Assembly (NCBI RefSeq): GCF_002085925.2
Contig: NZ_CP053562.1
Coordinates: 124,001-188,000 of the forward strand
Direction of reading: 5' to 3'
From: Thioclava electrotropha
Lineage (GTDB): Bacteria; Pseudomonadota; Alphaproteobacteria; Rhodobacterales; Rhodobacteraceae
Length of the DNA stretch: 64,000 bases
Shown here: in pieces, positions 26,059-34,934 of the stretch
Layout: each line of letters begins with the position of its first letter
How positions within the stretch are numbered: position 1 is the stretch's first letter
Made by a program: the position numbers and the translations under genes
Notes under the pieces: generated by a model
What the model was told of the DNA's origin: nothing
Databases searched by the model: none
Seen by the model: the letters and a program-made list of their open reading frames with translations, nothing else

Positions 26059-27684
26059 TTGCAGCAACTCATCGACACTTGGGCCGGCCTGGATATGCGC
26101 AGGAAACTCGCCGCAATTTTTGGGGTGATCGCCATGATCGCCACGGTTTTCGCCATCGGGTCGATCGCGTCGAAGCCGACGCTTGCGCTGCTTTACGCGG
26201 GGCTTGGCAGCTCGGAAGCGGGGGAGGTGATCTCGGCGCTCGAACAGCGCGGCGTGGCCTACGAGGTGCGTGGCGATTCGATTTTCGTGGCCGCACCGCA
26301 GCGCGACGAATTGCGGATGACGCTTGCCTCGCAAGGTCTGCCCGCAACCGGTGGCGCGGGCTACGAGCTGCTCGATTCGCTGTCGGGTTTCGGCACGACC
26401 TCGCAGATGTTCGACGCGGCCTATTGGCGCGCGAAAGAGGGGGAATTGGCGCGAACGATCGCCGCCGTGCCGTCGATCCGATCGGCACGGGTGCATATCG
26501 CGCATCCGACGAATATGCCGTTTCGCGGGACGCCCAAGCCGACCGCTTCGGTGACGATCACGCCGACGCTCGGGGGCTTGAGCGGCGCACAGGCAAAGGC
26601 GGTGCGCTATCTGGTGGCCTCGGCGGTGACCGGCATGACGCCCGAAGATGTCTCGGTGATCGACTCGGCGCGCGGGCTCATCCCCTTTAACGACAATCCC
26701 GCGCTGCCCGGCAGCGGGGAAGATCGCGCGCAAGCGTTGAAGCAGAATGTCGAACGGCTGCTCGAGGCGCGTGTGGGGCCCGGAAACGTCGTGGTCGAAG
26801 TGGCTCTCGACACCGCGACAGAGCGCGAGGCGATCACCGAAAGGCGCTTCGATCCGGAGGGGCGCGTGGCGATTTCCACCGATACGTCGGAGACCTCGAA
26901 GACCTCCGACTCGACCACGCCGCCGGCAACGACCGTCGCCTCTAACTTGCCCGATAACGGCACCGGCGCGACCGGAAAATCGCAAAGCCGCACGAGCGAG
27001 ACCCGCGCGCGCACCAATTTCGAGGTGTCGGAGACGCGTCGCGAATTGCTGCGCGCGCCCGGCGCACTCAAGCGGCTCAGCGTGGCCGTCCTCGTCGATG
27101 GGGTGCGCGGGACCAATCCGGACGGAACGCCAAGCTGGGAGCCGCGCAGCGATGCCGAGCTGGCCGACCTGCGCGAACTCGTCGCCTCGGCGGTCGGGTT
27201 CGATGAGGCGCGTGGGGACGTGATCACCCTGCGGTCGATGCAGTTCGAGGCGCTGCCAGAGGCAGGAACCGTCGCAGGGCCCGGCTTCATCGACAGCATG
27301 GCGCTCGATCTGACGCAGATCATCCAGATCGCGGTCCTTGCGGTCGTCGCGCTCGTGCTTGGTCTTTTCGTCGCGCGCCCGATCCTGCTGCAGAAATCGC
27401 GTGCAGGCGCGGCGGAGTTGCCCGCGCCCAGCGCCACGGAGGAGGGCGCCACGGCGTCGACAGCGCTCACCGGTGAGATCGACGACAGGGAGATGCCCGA
27501 TATGAACATGCAGCTGGTGTCCGATTTCGACCTCGGTGACCTGCCGATGGCGACACAGGCGGATTTCGACCTCGACCGTCCCACCGATCCAGTCGACCGA
27601 TTGAAGAAGATGATTGAGGAGCGGCAGGCGGAAACCGTCGAAATCCTGCGTAGCTGGATGGAAGAGCCGTCGGAGAAAACATGA
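26059..27684 (+). CDS. fliF: Flagellar MS-ring protein FliF
   Basis: A 541-residue ring protein with two membrane helices (about 17-40 and 420-442). Ring-building motifs include LLYAGLGSSEAGEVISALEQRGVAYEV, AYWRAKEGELARTIAAVPSIRSARVHIA and GMTPEDVSVIDSARG. The C-terminal segment DPVDRLKKMIEERQAETVEILRSWMEE is the FliG-binding tail, so a fliG must exist elsewhere. The start is an unusual TTG, chosen because GGAGG sits 6 bases upstream and the N-terminus is conserved; no ATG lies nearby. Confidence 0.95.
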   Translation: MQQLIDTWAGLDMRRKLAAIFGVIAMIATVFAIGSIASKPTLALLYAGLGSSEAGEVISALEQRGVAYEVRGDSIFVAAPQRDELRMTLASQGLPATGGAGYELLDSLSGFGTTSQMFDAAYWRAKEGELARTIAAVPSIRSARVHIAHPTNMPFRGTPKPTASVTITPTLGGLSGAQAKAVRYLVASAVTGMTPEDVSVIDSARGLIPFNDNPALPGSGEDRAQALKQNVERLLEARVGPGNVVVEVALDTATEREAITERRFDPEGRVAISTDTSETSKTSDSTTPPATTVASNLPDNGTGATGKSQSRTSETRARTNFEVSETRRELLRAPGALKRLSVAVLVDGVRGTNPDGTPSWEPRSDAELADLRELVASAVGFDEARGDVITLRSMQFEALPEAGTVAGPGFIDSMALDLTQIIQIAVLAVVALVLGLFVARPILLQKSRAGAAELPAPSATEEGATASTALTGEIDDREMPDMNMQLVSDFDLGDLPMATQADFDLDRPTDPVDRLKKMIEERQAETVEILRSWMEEPSEKT

Positions 27685-28280
27685 TGGGGCAAAGGCTGAA
27701 ACTCGAATCGTTTGAGCCCAACTCGACAGAGGCGGGGGAAATCGCGCTCGCGCCCGCCGAGTTGGAAGAGGTCAAGCTGGCCTCTTTCGAGACCGGATAT
27801 CAGGCCGGGTGGGACGATGCAGTTGCCGCGCAGAATGCTGAAACTGCGCGGCTCCACGCCGATCTGGGGCGCAACCTTCAGGCGCTGGGCTTCACCTATC
27901 ACGAAGCGCGCCAGCACATGCTCGACGCGCTCGAGCCGCTTCTGGTCGAGATCTGCGGCAAGCTTTTGCCCGAGCTTGCGCGCGCGTCGCTTGGCCCCGT
28001 CGTGGCCGAGCAGTTGATGCCGATTGCCGAGGATCTCTGCGCGACGCCGATCACGGTGGTCGGCAATCCGTCCGCATTGCCGCAGATTCAAGAGGCGCTC
28101 GCGCCACGTGCAGATTTGCCACTCGTCTTCGCGGCAGAGCCCAGCCTTGGCGAGGGTCAGGTCTATCTGCGCTTCGCCGATACCGAGACCCGCGTCGATC
28201 TCGACGCCGTCACCGCCGCCATTTCGCGCGCGGTCACGACCTATTTCACTGCCACCGCGAAGGACAAGCCCGATGAATGA
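27681..28280 (+). CDS. fliH: Flagellar export ATPase regulator FliH
   Basis: 199 residues. A FliH-like N-terminus with FETGYQAGWDDAVAAQ is followed by a long helix and a C-terminal domain (VVAEQLMPIAEDLC; LPLVFAAEPSLGEGQVYLRF) related to V-ATPase subunit E. FliH dimerises and holds FliI. It overlaps fliF by 4 bp (ATGA) and fliN by 8 bp. FliH is poorly conserved, so part of the assignment rests on position between fliF and fliN. Confidence 0.82.
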   Translation: MMGQRLKLESFEPNSTEAGEIALAPAELEEVKLASFETGYQAGWDDAVAAQNAETARLHADLGRNLQALGFTYHEARQHMLDALEPLLVEICGKLLPELARASLGPVVAEQLMPIAEDLCATPITVVGNPSALPQIQEALAPRADLPLVFAAEPSLGEGQVYLRFADTETRVDLDAVTAAISRAVTTYFTATAKDKPDE

Positions 28281-28551
28281 GACCGCGCCGGACGCTTCGA
28301 CCGCCAATCCCTTCACGCAGGTCCCGATCGAGATCACCATCTCGGTCGGAAAGGCCCGCCCGCTGGTGCGCGATTTGCTGCGCCTGAAGCGCGACGCTGT
28401 GCTGCCGCTTGACCGGAAAGTGGAGGATCCGGTGGAGCTGTATGTCGGGGACAAGCTGATAGCGCGCGGCGAGCTGACCGAGATCGATGGCAGCGACGGA
28501 CAGCTTGCGGTGCGGCTTACCGAGGTGGCCGATCTGCAAAACGGGTTGTGA
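28273..28551 (+). CDS. fliN: Flagellar C-ring switch protein FliN
   Basis: A 92-residue protein that is essentially one SpoA (surface presentation of antigens) domain: VPIEITISVGKARPLVRDLLRLKRDAVLPLD, then DPVELYVGDKLIARGELTEIDG. It forms the base of the C-ring and docks FliH. It starts at the ATG inside the end of fliH. fliM and fliG, its partners, are not in the window. Confidence 0.92.
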   Translation: MNETAPDASTANPFTQVPIEITISVGKARPLVRDLLRLKRDAVLPLDRKVEDPVELYVGDKLIARGELTEIDGSDGQLAVRLTEVADLQNGL

Positions 28552-28552
28552 G

Positions 28553-29329
28553 ATGCGCCCCCGCCCAATCTCTCCCGGCGCCGCCACGATATGCCTGCCA
28601 GCGCTTTGGCTCGTCCCGCTCGCCGCATTAACCTTAACGCTTGCGGCGCTGCCCGCGCAGGCTCAGGACATTACGCTCTCTGTCGGGGAAGGCGATAGCC
28701 TCGCGGGTCGCTCCTTGCTGATCATTGCGGCGATCACGCTGCTCAGCCTCGCGCCCGGGCTCGCGATCATGGTCACGGCCTTTCCGTTCATCGTCACGGT
28801 GCTGTCGATTCTGCGCCAAGCCCTCGGGTTGCAGCAATCGCCGCCGAATATGCTGATCATCAGCCTCGCGCTGTTCCTGACATGGTTCATCATGGAGCCG
28901 GTCTTCCTTGAGAGTTGGCGCGTCGCGGGCCAGCCCCTGATCGACGGCGCGATCGACTGGCAGGAGGCGTTCACCAAGGGGATCGAGCCTTTCCGCACCT
29001 TCATGGCCGGGCGCACCAATCCCGACACCTTCGCAGCTTTAGCCGAACTACGCAGCGGCACGCCCGCACCGGAAAGCCTGGAGGGCGCGCCGCTCTCGAC
29101 TCTCGTGCCGTCCTTCATGCTGTCCGAAGTCACCCGTGCCTTCCAGATCGGCTTCCTCGTTTACCTGCCGTTTTTGATTATCGATCTCGTCGTCTCGGCG
29201 GTTCTGATGTCGATGGGGATGATGATGGTGCCGCCCGCGGTCGTGGCGCTTCCGTTCAAGCTTGCCTTTTTCGTGGTGGCCGACGGCTGGGTGCTGCTCT
29301 CGGGGGCCCTGGTGCGCAGTTATTTCTGA
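28553..29329 (+). CDS. fliP: Flagellar export-gate protein FliP
   Basis: 258 residues, with a cleavable signal sequence (about 1-38, ending ALPAQAQ) and four membrane helices. Diagnostic motifs are MVTAFPFIVTVLSILRQALGLQQSPPN, FIMEPVF, LVPSFMLSEVTRAFQIGFLVYLPFLIIDLVVSAVLMSMGMMM and the C-terminal LPFKLAFFVVADGWVLL. The start at 28553 follows the fliN stop by one base; an upstream in-frame ATG lies within fliN. Last flagellar gene of the block. Confidence 0.97.
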   Translation: MRPRPISPGAATICLPALWLVPLAALTLTLAALPAQAQDITLSVGEGDSLAGRSLLIIAAITLLSLAPGLAIMVTAFPFIVTVLSILRQALGLQQSPPNMLIISLALFLTWFIMEPVFLESWRVAGQPLIDGAIDWQEAFTKGIEPFRTFMAGRTNPDTFAALAELRSGTPAPESLEGAPLSTLVPSFMLSEVTRAFQIGFLVYLPFLIIDLVVSAVLMSMGMMMVPPAVVALPFKLAFFVVADGWVLLSGALVRSYF

Positions 29330-29364
29330 CGCCGAGGGCGGCTCCCGTAACCGCAGACCCCAAA

Positions 29365-29394
29365 ACGCAAAAACCCGGGCCGAAGCCCGGGTTT
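29365..29394 (-). terminator. Terminator shared by tRNA-Lys and fliP
   Basis: A perfect 10-bp inverted repeat (AAACCCGGGC, loop CGAA, GCCCGGGTTT; 29371-29394). Read on the minus strand it is followed by TTTTTGCGTTTT, a strong intrinsic terminator just after the tRNA 3' end. On the plus strand the T run is short, so it only weakly ends the fliP transcript. Confidence 0.8.
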
Positions 29395-29404
29395 CTGAGG
29401 GTGA

Positions 29405-29480
29405 TGGTGAGCCGTGCAGGATTCGAACCTGCGACCCACTGATTAAAAGTCAGTTGCTCTACCAACTGAGCTAACGGCCC
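29405..29480 (-). tRNA. tRNA-Lys (anticodon UUU)
   Basis: A 76-nt cloverleaf with CCA encoded. The acceptor stem GGGCCGT pairs with ACGGCTC. The D-loop has AGCTCAGTTGGTAGAGCA. The anticodon stem ACTGA/TCAGT has the loop CTTTTAA giving UUU at positions 34-36, and the T-arm carries GGTTCGAATCC. It lies between the flagellar block and dapF on the opposite strand. Confidence 0.97.
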
Positions 29481-29586
29481 ATCACAGGGCGCGTCTCTAC
29501 AAACCCCCGCCGGGGGGGTCAAGGCATAAAATTCACAAAAATTGCACATCTGGAAAAAACCTTGGCGCGGGCGTATATCGCGCGCC

Positions 29587-30423
29587 ATGAATACAAAGCG
29601 CACACAGAGCGGACTGCCCTTCATGAAGATGCATGGGCTTGGCAATGACTTCGTCGTGATCGACGCCCGCGAGGGCGACGATCCGGTTACGCCTGCGCTC
29701 GCGCGTGCGCTCGGTGATCGGCATCGCGGCGTGGGATTCGACCAGCTCGCCGTGATCCGCCCCGCCCAAGGGGCTGATTTCACGCTCGATTTCTGGAACA
29801 ACGATGGCACGCGGGCGGGTGCATGTGGGAATGCGACCCGCTGCGTGAGCGATTACATGATGCGCCAGCTTGGTCGGGAGAGTGTCACGCTGGTGACCGA
29901 ACGCGGGCACCTCAGCGCGATCCGGCGCGATGACGGGATGGTCTCGGTCAATATGGGCGCGCCGATTCTCGAAGCAGCGCAAATTCCGATTCTGCCCGGC
30001 ATCGATCCCGCGCATCTGCCGCTGGGCGGCGACCCGATCGCGGTCGGCATGGGCAACCCGCATTGCGTCTTCTTCGTGGACGACGCCGAGGCGGTCGAAG
30101 TGGATCGCCAAGGCCCGGTGATCGAGCATGATCCCCTGTTCCCCGAGCGCACCAATGTCGAATTCGCCAGCGTGATCGGTCCCGACCATCTGAGGATGCG
30201 CGTCTGGGAGCGCGGCACCGGCATCACGCTGGCCTGCGGCTCGGGCACCTGCGCCACCGCCGTCGCCGCGCAACTGCGGGGGCTCACCGGCAAGCGCGTC
30301 CTCGTCGAGGTCGATGGCGGCCAGCTGGAGATCGACTGGCGCGACGATGGCGTCTGGATGACCGGCCCCACCGCGCATGTCTTCGATGCGACCCTCACCC
30401 AAGATTTTCTGGACGCGATATGA
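29587..30423 (+). CDS. dapF: Diaminopimelate epimerase
   Basis: DapF interconverts LL- and meso-diaminopimelate for lysine and peptidoglycan. The 278-residue protein has both catalytic cysteines: ACGNATRC (about residues 78-85) and [10 protein letters not shown] (about 217-226), plus the N-terminal [14 protein letters not shown]. The ATG at 29587 is chosen over one 15 codons upstream that lies in an A/T-rich leader. The stop overlaps the mtaB ATG (ATGA), so the two are cotranscribed. Confidence 0.97.
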   Translation: MNTKRTQSGLPFMKMHGLGNDFVVIDAREGDDPVTPALARALGDRHRGVGFDQLAVIRPAQGADFTLDFWNNDGTRAGACGNATRCVSDYMMRQLGRESVTLVTERGHLSAIRRDDGMVSVNMGAPILEAAQIPILPGIDPAHLPLGGDPIAVGMGNPHCVFFVDDAEAVEVDRQGPVIEHDPLFPERTNVEFASVIGPDHLRMRVWERGTGITLACGSGTCATAVAAQLRGLTGKRVLVEVDGGQLEIDWRDDGVWMTGPTAHVFDATLTQDFLDAI

Positions 30424-31682
30424 AACCGCCCGTTTTCTCGACCCTCGGCTGCCGTCTCAATGCCTATGAGACGGAGGCGATGAAGGAATTGGCTGCAGGC
30501 GCCGGGCTCGAAGGGGCCGTGGTGGTCAATACCTGCGCCGTGACCGCAGAGGCCGTGCGCAAGGCCAAGCAGGAGATCCGCCGTCTGTCGCGCGAGAACC
30601 CGGACGTGCCGGTGATCGTGACGGGCTGCGCCGCGCAGACCGAGCCCGACACTTTCGCGGCGATGCCCGAGGTCACCAAGATCATCGGCAATCACGAGAA
30701 GATGCAGGCCGACACTTGGGCGCAGCTCGCCCCGCAAGGCCCCGATTTCATCGGCGAGACGGAGCGCGTCATGGTCGACGACATCATGTCGGTGAAGGAG
30801 ACCGCCGGTCACCTGATCGACGGGTTCGGCCGCCATCGCGCCTATGTGCAGGTGCAAAACGGCTGCGATCACCGCTGCACCTTCTGCATCATCCCCTTCG
30901 GGCGCGGCAATTCGCGCTCCGTCCCGGCGGGCGTCGTGGTCGAGCAGATCAAGCGCCTCGTGGATCGCGGCTTCAACGAGGTCGTCCTCACCGGGGTCGA
31001 TCTGACTTCTTGGGGCGCGGACCTGCCGGGCGAGCCGCGTCTGGGCGATCTGGTGATGCGAATCCTGCGCCTCGTGCCGGACCTGCCGCGCCTGCGCATC
31101 TCTTCCATCGACTCGATCGAGGCCGACGAGAACCTGATGCTGGCGATCGCGACTGAGCCGCGCCTGATGCCGCATCTGCATCTCAGCCTTCAGGCGGGCG
31201 ACGACATGATCCTCAAGCGGATGAAGCGCCGCCACCTGCGCGACGATGCCATCGCCTTTACCGAGGAAGCGCGCAAGCTGCGCCCCGGGATCGTCTTCGG
31301 CGCGGACATCATCGCGGGCTTCCCGACCGAGACCGAGGAGATGTTCGAGAACTCCCTGCGGCTCGTCGATGATTGCGGGCTGACCTTCCTGCATGTCTTC
31401 CCCTATTCCGCGCGCAAGGGCACGCCCGCCGCGCGGATGCCGGCCGTGAAGGGCCCGATCGTCAAGGAACGGGCGGCCCGGCTGCGCGCGAAGGGAGAGG
31501 CCGCGCTGGCAGCGCATCTCGACGCGCAGGTCGGCACCGAACAGCTCGTGCTGACCGAGACCCCGCGCGTCGCGCGCACCGAAGGCTTTGCCGAGGTGGC
31601 GTTCGAAGCGGACCAGCCCGAAGGCACGCTGATGACCGTGCGCATCACCGGCCATGACGGGGCGCGGTTGCTGGCGGGGTAA
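30420..31682 (+). CDS. mtaB: tRNA (t6A37) methylthiotransferase MtaB
   Basis: A radical-SAM enzyme converting t6A37 to ms2t6A37 in tRNAs reading ANN codons. The 420-residue protein has the UPF0004 cluster cysteines C11, C39 and C70, then the radical-SAM motif CDHRCTFC (C149, C153, C156) and [30 protein letters not shown] follows, and a C-terminal TRAM-like part. Start [14 protein letters not shown] matches MtaB rather than MiaB or RimO. tRNA-Lys(UUU), a natural t6A37 tRNA, happens to be the neighbouring gene. Confidence 0.94.
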   Translation: MKPPVFSTLGCRLNAYETEAMKELAAGAGLEGAVVVNTCAVTAEAVRKAKQEIRRLSRENPDVPVIVTGCAAQTEPDTFAAMPEVTKIIGNHEKMQADTWAQLAPQGPDFIGETERVMVDDIMSVKETAGHLIDGFGRHRAYVQVQNGCDHRCTFCIIPFGRGNSRSVPAGVVVEQIKRLVDRGFNEVVLTGVDLTSWGADLPGEPRLGDLVMRILRLVPDLPRLRISSIDSIEADENLMLAIATEPRLMPHLHLSLQAGDDMILKRMKRRHLRDDAIAFTEEARKLRPGIVFGADIIAGFPTETEEMFENSLRLVDDCGLTFLHVFPYSARKGTPAARMPAVKGPIVKERAARLRAKGEAALAAHLDAQVGTEQLVLTETPRVARTEGFAEVAFEADQPEGTLMTVRITGHDGARLLAG

Positions 31683-31683
31683 A

Positions 31684-31746
31684 GGGGGCGCTGCCCCCTC
31701 GGCGCCGTGCGCCTCTCCCCCGGGATATTTGAGCCAAGCCGAAGGG
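31684..31746. repeat. Intergenic repeat, copy 2
   Basis: Immediately after mtaB: the hairpin GGGGGC-GCT-GCCCCC (31685-31699), then CCCCGGGATATTTGAGCCAAGCCGAAG about 20 bp later, matching the order and content of the copy between accD and folC. It may also serve as a transcript end for mtaB, although no T run follows. Confidence 0.7.
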
Positions 31747-31783
31747 GGCTTTCGTTTTTCGCAGCGTGAGCTAGCTTGTGGCC

Positions 31784-32206
31784 ATGCTGCGGATCAACGA
31801 TCAGATAACCATCGAGGATTGGGAAATCACCGAAACCTTCACCCGGGCGCAAGGTCCGGGGGGGCAGAATGTGAACAAGGTCTCGACTGCGGTCGAGCTG
31901 CGCTTCGAGGCCGAACGCTCGCCGCATCTGCCGCAACCGGTGAAGAACCGCCTGCGCCGGATCGCGGGCCGCAGATGGACCAGCGATGGCGCGCTTTTGC
32001 TGCTGGTGCAGGACACGCGGAGTCAGGCGCGCAACCGCGAGATCGCGCGCGACCGCCTCGCCGAGATGATCCGCAAGGCCTGCGAAAAGCCCAAGAAACG
32101 TATCCCGACCCGGCCCACGCTCGGCTCGAAGAAGCGGCGTCTGAAGGCGAAGGCGATTCACGGCGAGAAGAAAGCGCTGCGCGGGAAGGTCTCGGATGGG
32201 GAATGA
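31784..32206 (+). CDS. arfB: Alternative ribosome-rescue factor ArfB (codon-independent peptidyl-tRNA hydrolase)
   Basis: A 140-residue release-factor-like protein. The catalytic GGQ lies in AQGPGGQNVNKVSTAVELRF (about residues 24-43). The domain that reads stop codons is absent, and the C-terminal tail is highly basic (KPKKRIPTRPTLGSKKRRLKAKAI), the part that enters the empty mRNA channel of stalled ribosomes. I prefer the ATG at 31784; a GTG lies two codons earlier. It overlaps the aminotransferase gene by 11 bp. Confidence 0.93.
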   Translation: MLRINDQITIEDWEITETFTRAQGPGGQNVNKVSTAVELRFEAERSPHLPQPVKNRLRRIAGRRWTSDGALLLLVQDTRSQARNREIARDRLAEMIRKACEKPKKRIPTRPTLGSKKRRLKAKAIHGEKKALRGKVSDGE

Positions 32207-33458
32207 TCTTTTGGCGCGGCGCGCGCGGCTTCTGGGGCCGAACGTGCCGACCTTCTATGCGCGTCCGGTCGAGATCGTGCGCGGGCAGGGCAGCTCGCTT
32301 TTCGACGCCGACGGCCAGCGTTACCTCGACGCCTATAATAACGTCGCCCATTGCGGCCATTGCCATCCGCGCATCGTGAAGGCGATCTGCGAACAGGCCG
32401 CCACGCTCAACACCCATACCCGCTATCTGCATGAAGGCATCCTCGATTATGCCGAGGCGCTGCTGGGCAAGTTCGGCTTTGACGGCCAGCTTCTGATGAC
32501 TTGCACCGGGTCCGAGGCCAATGACGTCGCGCTGCGCATGGCGCAGGCGGTGACCGGCAAGCGCGGCTTCATCGCGACCGACAACACCTATCACGGCAAC
32601 ACCACCGCCGTGGCGCATCTCTCGACGCGGCGCCCGCCGATCGGGGGCTGGCCGGACCATATCCGCCGGGTGCCCGCGCCCGACAGTCTTGCGCCTCTGG
32701 GCGGATCGCTGGAAGCGCAGCCCGAGGCCTTTGCGGCGAATGTGGCCCAAGCGATCGCCGAGCTGGAAGAGAGCGGCCACGGCTTCGCGGGTTTCATGCT
32801 CTGCCCGATCTTCGCCAATGAAGGGATGCCCGGCATCGCGCCCGGTTTCCTCGACCAGACGGTCGAGGTGATCCGCCGCGCGGGCGGGCTGATCCTTTGC
32901 GACGAGGTGCAGCCGGGCTTCGGCCGGATCGGCTCGCATTTCTGGGGCCACGAATGGCTGGGCTTCACGCCAGACGTGGTCACGATGGGCAAACCGATGG
33001 GCAATGGTCATCCGGTCGCGGGCTTGGTGGCGAAGCCCGATGTGATGGCCGCCTTCCGCGAGGCCTTCGGCTATTTCAACACGTTCGGCGGCAACCCCGT
33101 CTCGGTCGCCGCGGCGATGGAGACCTTGCGTGTGATCGAAGACGAAGGTCTGCAGGAGAACGCGGCGCAGGTCGGCGACTATCTTCTGCAACGGCTGCGC
33201 GAGCTGTCCCATCCGCTGATTGCCGAGGCGCGCGGCTTGGGATTTTTCCTCGGGATCGAACTTGCGCAGGACGGCGAACCCGCCAGCGAAGCCGCGGGCC
33301 GGATCGTCGAGGCGATGCGCGAGCGCCATGTGTTGATGGGCCGGGTGGGCCGGGCACAACACATTCTCAAGATCCGCCCGCCGATGGTCTTCAATCGGGC
33401 CGATGCCGATGAAATGCTGGAGAAACTCGCGCAAAGTTTCGAGGAGCTTCCGGCATGA
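32196..33458 (+). CDS. Class-III PLP aminotransferase-fold enzyme, probable phospho-lyase (AGXT2L-like)
   Basis: 420 residues of the fold-type I, class-III family. Cofactor motifs: GSEANDVALRMAQ (phosphate cup), DNTYHGNT, LILCDEVQPGFGR with the pyridine-binding Asp, and Schiff-base Lys about 266 in TMGKPMGNGHPVAG. The PLP-lyase subgroup acts on phosphoethanolamine and 5-phosphohydroxylysine and shares the MGKPMGNG and HPVAG signature seen here. The next gene encodes an APH-fold kinase overlapping by 4 bp, the kinase/phospho-lyase pairing. Substrate is unproven; an ordinary omega-aminotransferase remains possible. Confidence 0.82.
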   Translation: MGNDLLARRARLLGPNVPTFYARPVEIVRGQGSSLFDADGQRYLDAYNNVAHCGHCHPRIVKAICEQAATLNTHTRYLHEGILDYAEALLGKFGFDGQLLMTCTGSEANDVALRMAQAVTGKRGFIATDNTYHGNTTAVAHLSTRRPPIGGWPDHIRRVPAPDSLAPLGGSLEAQPEAFAANVAQAIAELEESGHGFAGFMLCPIFANEGMPGIAPGFLDQTVEVIRRAGGLILCDEVQPGFGRIGSHFWGHEWLGFTPDVVTMGKPMGNGHPVAGLVAKPDVMAAFREAFGYFNTFGGNPVSVAAAMETLRVIEDEGLQENAAQVGDYLLQRLRELSHPLIAEARGLGFFLGIELAQDGEPASEAAGRIVEAMRERHVLMGRVGRAQHILKIRPPMVFNRADADEMLEKLAQSFEELPA

Positions 33459-34432
33459 TTTCGGACGAGACCGCACAGGCGATGGCGGACTCCGCCCTCT
33501 ATTCCTGGGGGCAGACGAGCGCGCCGCCGCGTCTGGTGAAGAATCGTGAGAATATCGTCTTCGAGGCGCATCTGAAGGATGGCCGCCATGTCGCGCTGCG
33601 GCTGCACCGTCCCGGCTATCAGGGCCGCGAAGGGATCGAGGCCGAGTTGCGCTGGTGCGAAAGCCTCGCAGATCAGGGGATGCCGGTGCCGCGCCCGGTG
33701 CGTGCGCTGAACGGGGCGCTGACGGGCAGCGTGCGCAACCGCGTCACCTCCTGCGTGGAGTGGCTGGATGGTGCGCCGATCGGCGCGGGCGATCAGCCGC
33801 TTTCTGGCGCGCCCGAGGCCGTGCGCGCCGAGGCTCATGCGCTGGGCCGTCTGATCGCGCAACTGCATATCAGCAGCGATGCCGCCCCGCCCGACGGGTT
33901 CGACCGGAACCCGTGGGATGGCGAGGGGTTTCTGGGGGAGACTCCGCTTTGGGGACGTTTCTGGGAACATCCTCAGCTTTCGGAAGTTGAGGCCGCAACG
34001 CTGTCTTCGGGCCGCGACCTTGCGCGTGCACTCTTGGCACAGGCACAGGATTACGGTCCGATCCACGCCGATTGCCTGCGTGAGAACGTGCTATCGACCC
34101 CGGACGGGCTCGCCCTGATCGACTTCGACGATTGCGGGCCGGGCTACCGGCTCTACGACCTCGCGACGGCGCTGGTGCAGGGCTGGGGCGACCCGCTTTG
34201 GGGTGAACAGGCGGCAGGGCTCGTCGAGGGCTATCGCAGCCTGCGTCCGCTTCCGCCCGATCAGGAGGCACTGCTGCCGCTTTTCGTGGCGCTGAGAGCC
34301 TTCGCGTCTGCTGGCTGGATTGTGACCCGGGCACCGGGTTCCGATCCGCGCCAAAGACTATATTTAGAGCGTGCGCTTGAACTCGCACAGCATTTGGAGA
34401 ACCGTACGCCGCCATGGGAGACCAGTCGATGA
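33455..34432 (+). CDS. APH/ChoK-fold phosphotransferase (small-molecule kinase)
   Basis: 325 residues of the aminoglycoside/choline kinase superfamily: a nucleotide-binding N lobe with KNRENIVFEAHL and VALRLHRPGY, then the catalytic loop HADCLRENVL (His 204, Asp 206, Asn 212) and metal-binding LIDFDDCGPG (Asp 223). Nothing suggests antibiotic resistance; it sits between the aminotransferase and a Nudix gene in one coupled operon. A kinase for hydroxylysine, ethanolamine or a related amino alcohol is the most economical reading. Homoserine kinase-type relatives are another possibility. Confidence 0.8.
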   Translation: MISDETAQAMADSALYSWGQTSAPPRLVKNRENIVFEAHLKDGRHVALRLHRPGYQGREGIEAELRWCESLADQGMPVPRPVRALNGALTGSVRNRVTSCVEWLDGAPIGAGDQPLSGAPEAVRAEAHALGRLIAQLHISSDAAPPDGFDRNPWDGEGFLGETPLWGRFWEHPQLSEVEAATLSSGRDLARALLAQAQDYGPIHADCLRENVLSTPDGLALIDFDDCGPGYRLYDLATALVQGWGDPLWGEQAAGLVEGYRSLRPLPPDQEALLPLFVALRAFASAGWIVTRAPGSDPRQRLYLERALELAQHLENRTPPWETSR

Positions 34433-34872
34433 AATGGGCGAAATCCGTCGCGAAGGGCTTGCTGGGGTATCGCCCCGCCTCTTTGCAGGTGGGCGCGCTC
34501 TGTCTGCGAATCCGAGACGGCAAGACACAGGTCCTTCTGATCACCTCGCGCGACACCGGGCGCTGGGTGATCCCGAAAGGCTGGCCGATGCGGGGCCGCT
34601 CGCTGTCCGGCGCGGCCAAGCAGGAGGCATGGGAAGAAGCCGGGGCGGTCGGCAAGATCGACAAGGAACCCACCGGGGCGTTCCGCTACGACAAGATCCT
34701 CGATAGCGGCTTGGCCACGCCCACCGATGTCGTGGTCTTCCCGATGCGGGTCGAGACCCTGATGAAGTCCTTTCCCGAAGAGCATCAGCGCAAGCGCAAA
34801 TGGTTCGCGCCGAAGCAGGCGGCGAAGCTGGTCAACGAAGAGGGGCTGCAGAAGCTCTTGCGCAAGCTCTGA
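34429..34872 (+). CDS. Nudix hydrolase, diphosphoinositol-polyphosphate-hydrolase-like
   Basis: 147 residues. The Nudix box runs GWPMRGRSLSGAAKQEAWEEAGAVG: the essential EEAG part and the preceding E are present, but the first E of GX5E is Arg and the R of REU is Gln. This variation is common in the alphaproteobacterial subfamily with the KGWPM...AWEEAG pattern. The ATG at 34429 overlaps the kinase stop (ATGA). Substrate is unknown; its place in the operon suggests removal of a phosphorylated by-product. Confidence 0.82.
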   Translation: MKWAKSVAKGLLGYRPASLQVGALCLRIRDGKTQVLLITSRDTGRWVIPKGWPMRGRSLSGAAKQEAWEEAGAVGKIDKEPTGAFRYDKILDSGLATPTDVVVFPMRVETLMKSFPEEHQRKRKWFAPKQAAKLVNEEGLQKLLRKL

Positions 34873-34934
34873 GCCCCGGGATCGACCGAATGTCTTGTCA
34901 CAGCGGGTCAAACCCGCTAGGCCCGCGCGGACTT

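Noticed and set aside
26607..28628. 673-codon minus-strand open frame.
   Set aside because: Antisense to fliF, fliH and fliN, all clearly recognised; serine/arginine-rich shadow composition.
33455..34432. APH-fold gene as an antibiotic-resistance determinant.
   Set aside because: It sits in a metabolic operon with no mobile-element context, and the fold is shared by choline, homoserine and hydroxylysine kinases.
34902..34918. AGCGGGT-CAA-ACCCGCT hairpin after the Nudix gene as a terminator.
   Set aside because: No T run follows on either strand; it may be a weak end or an RNA structure in the pit leader.
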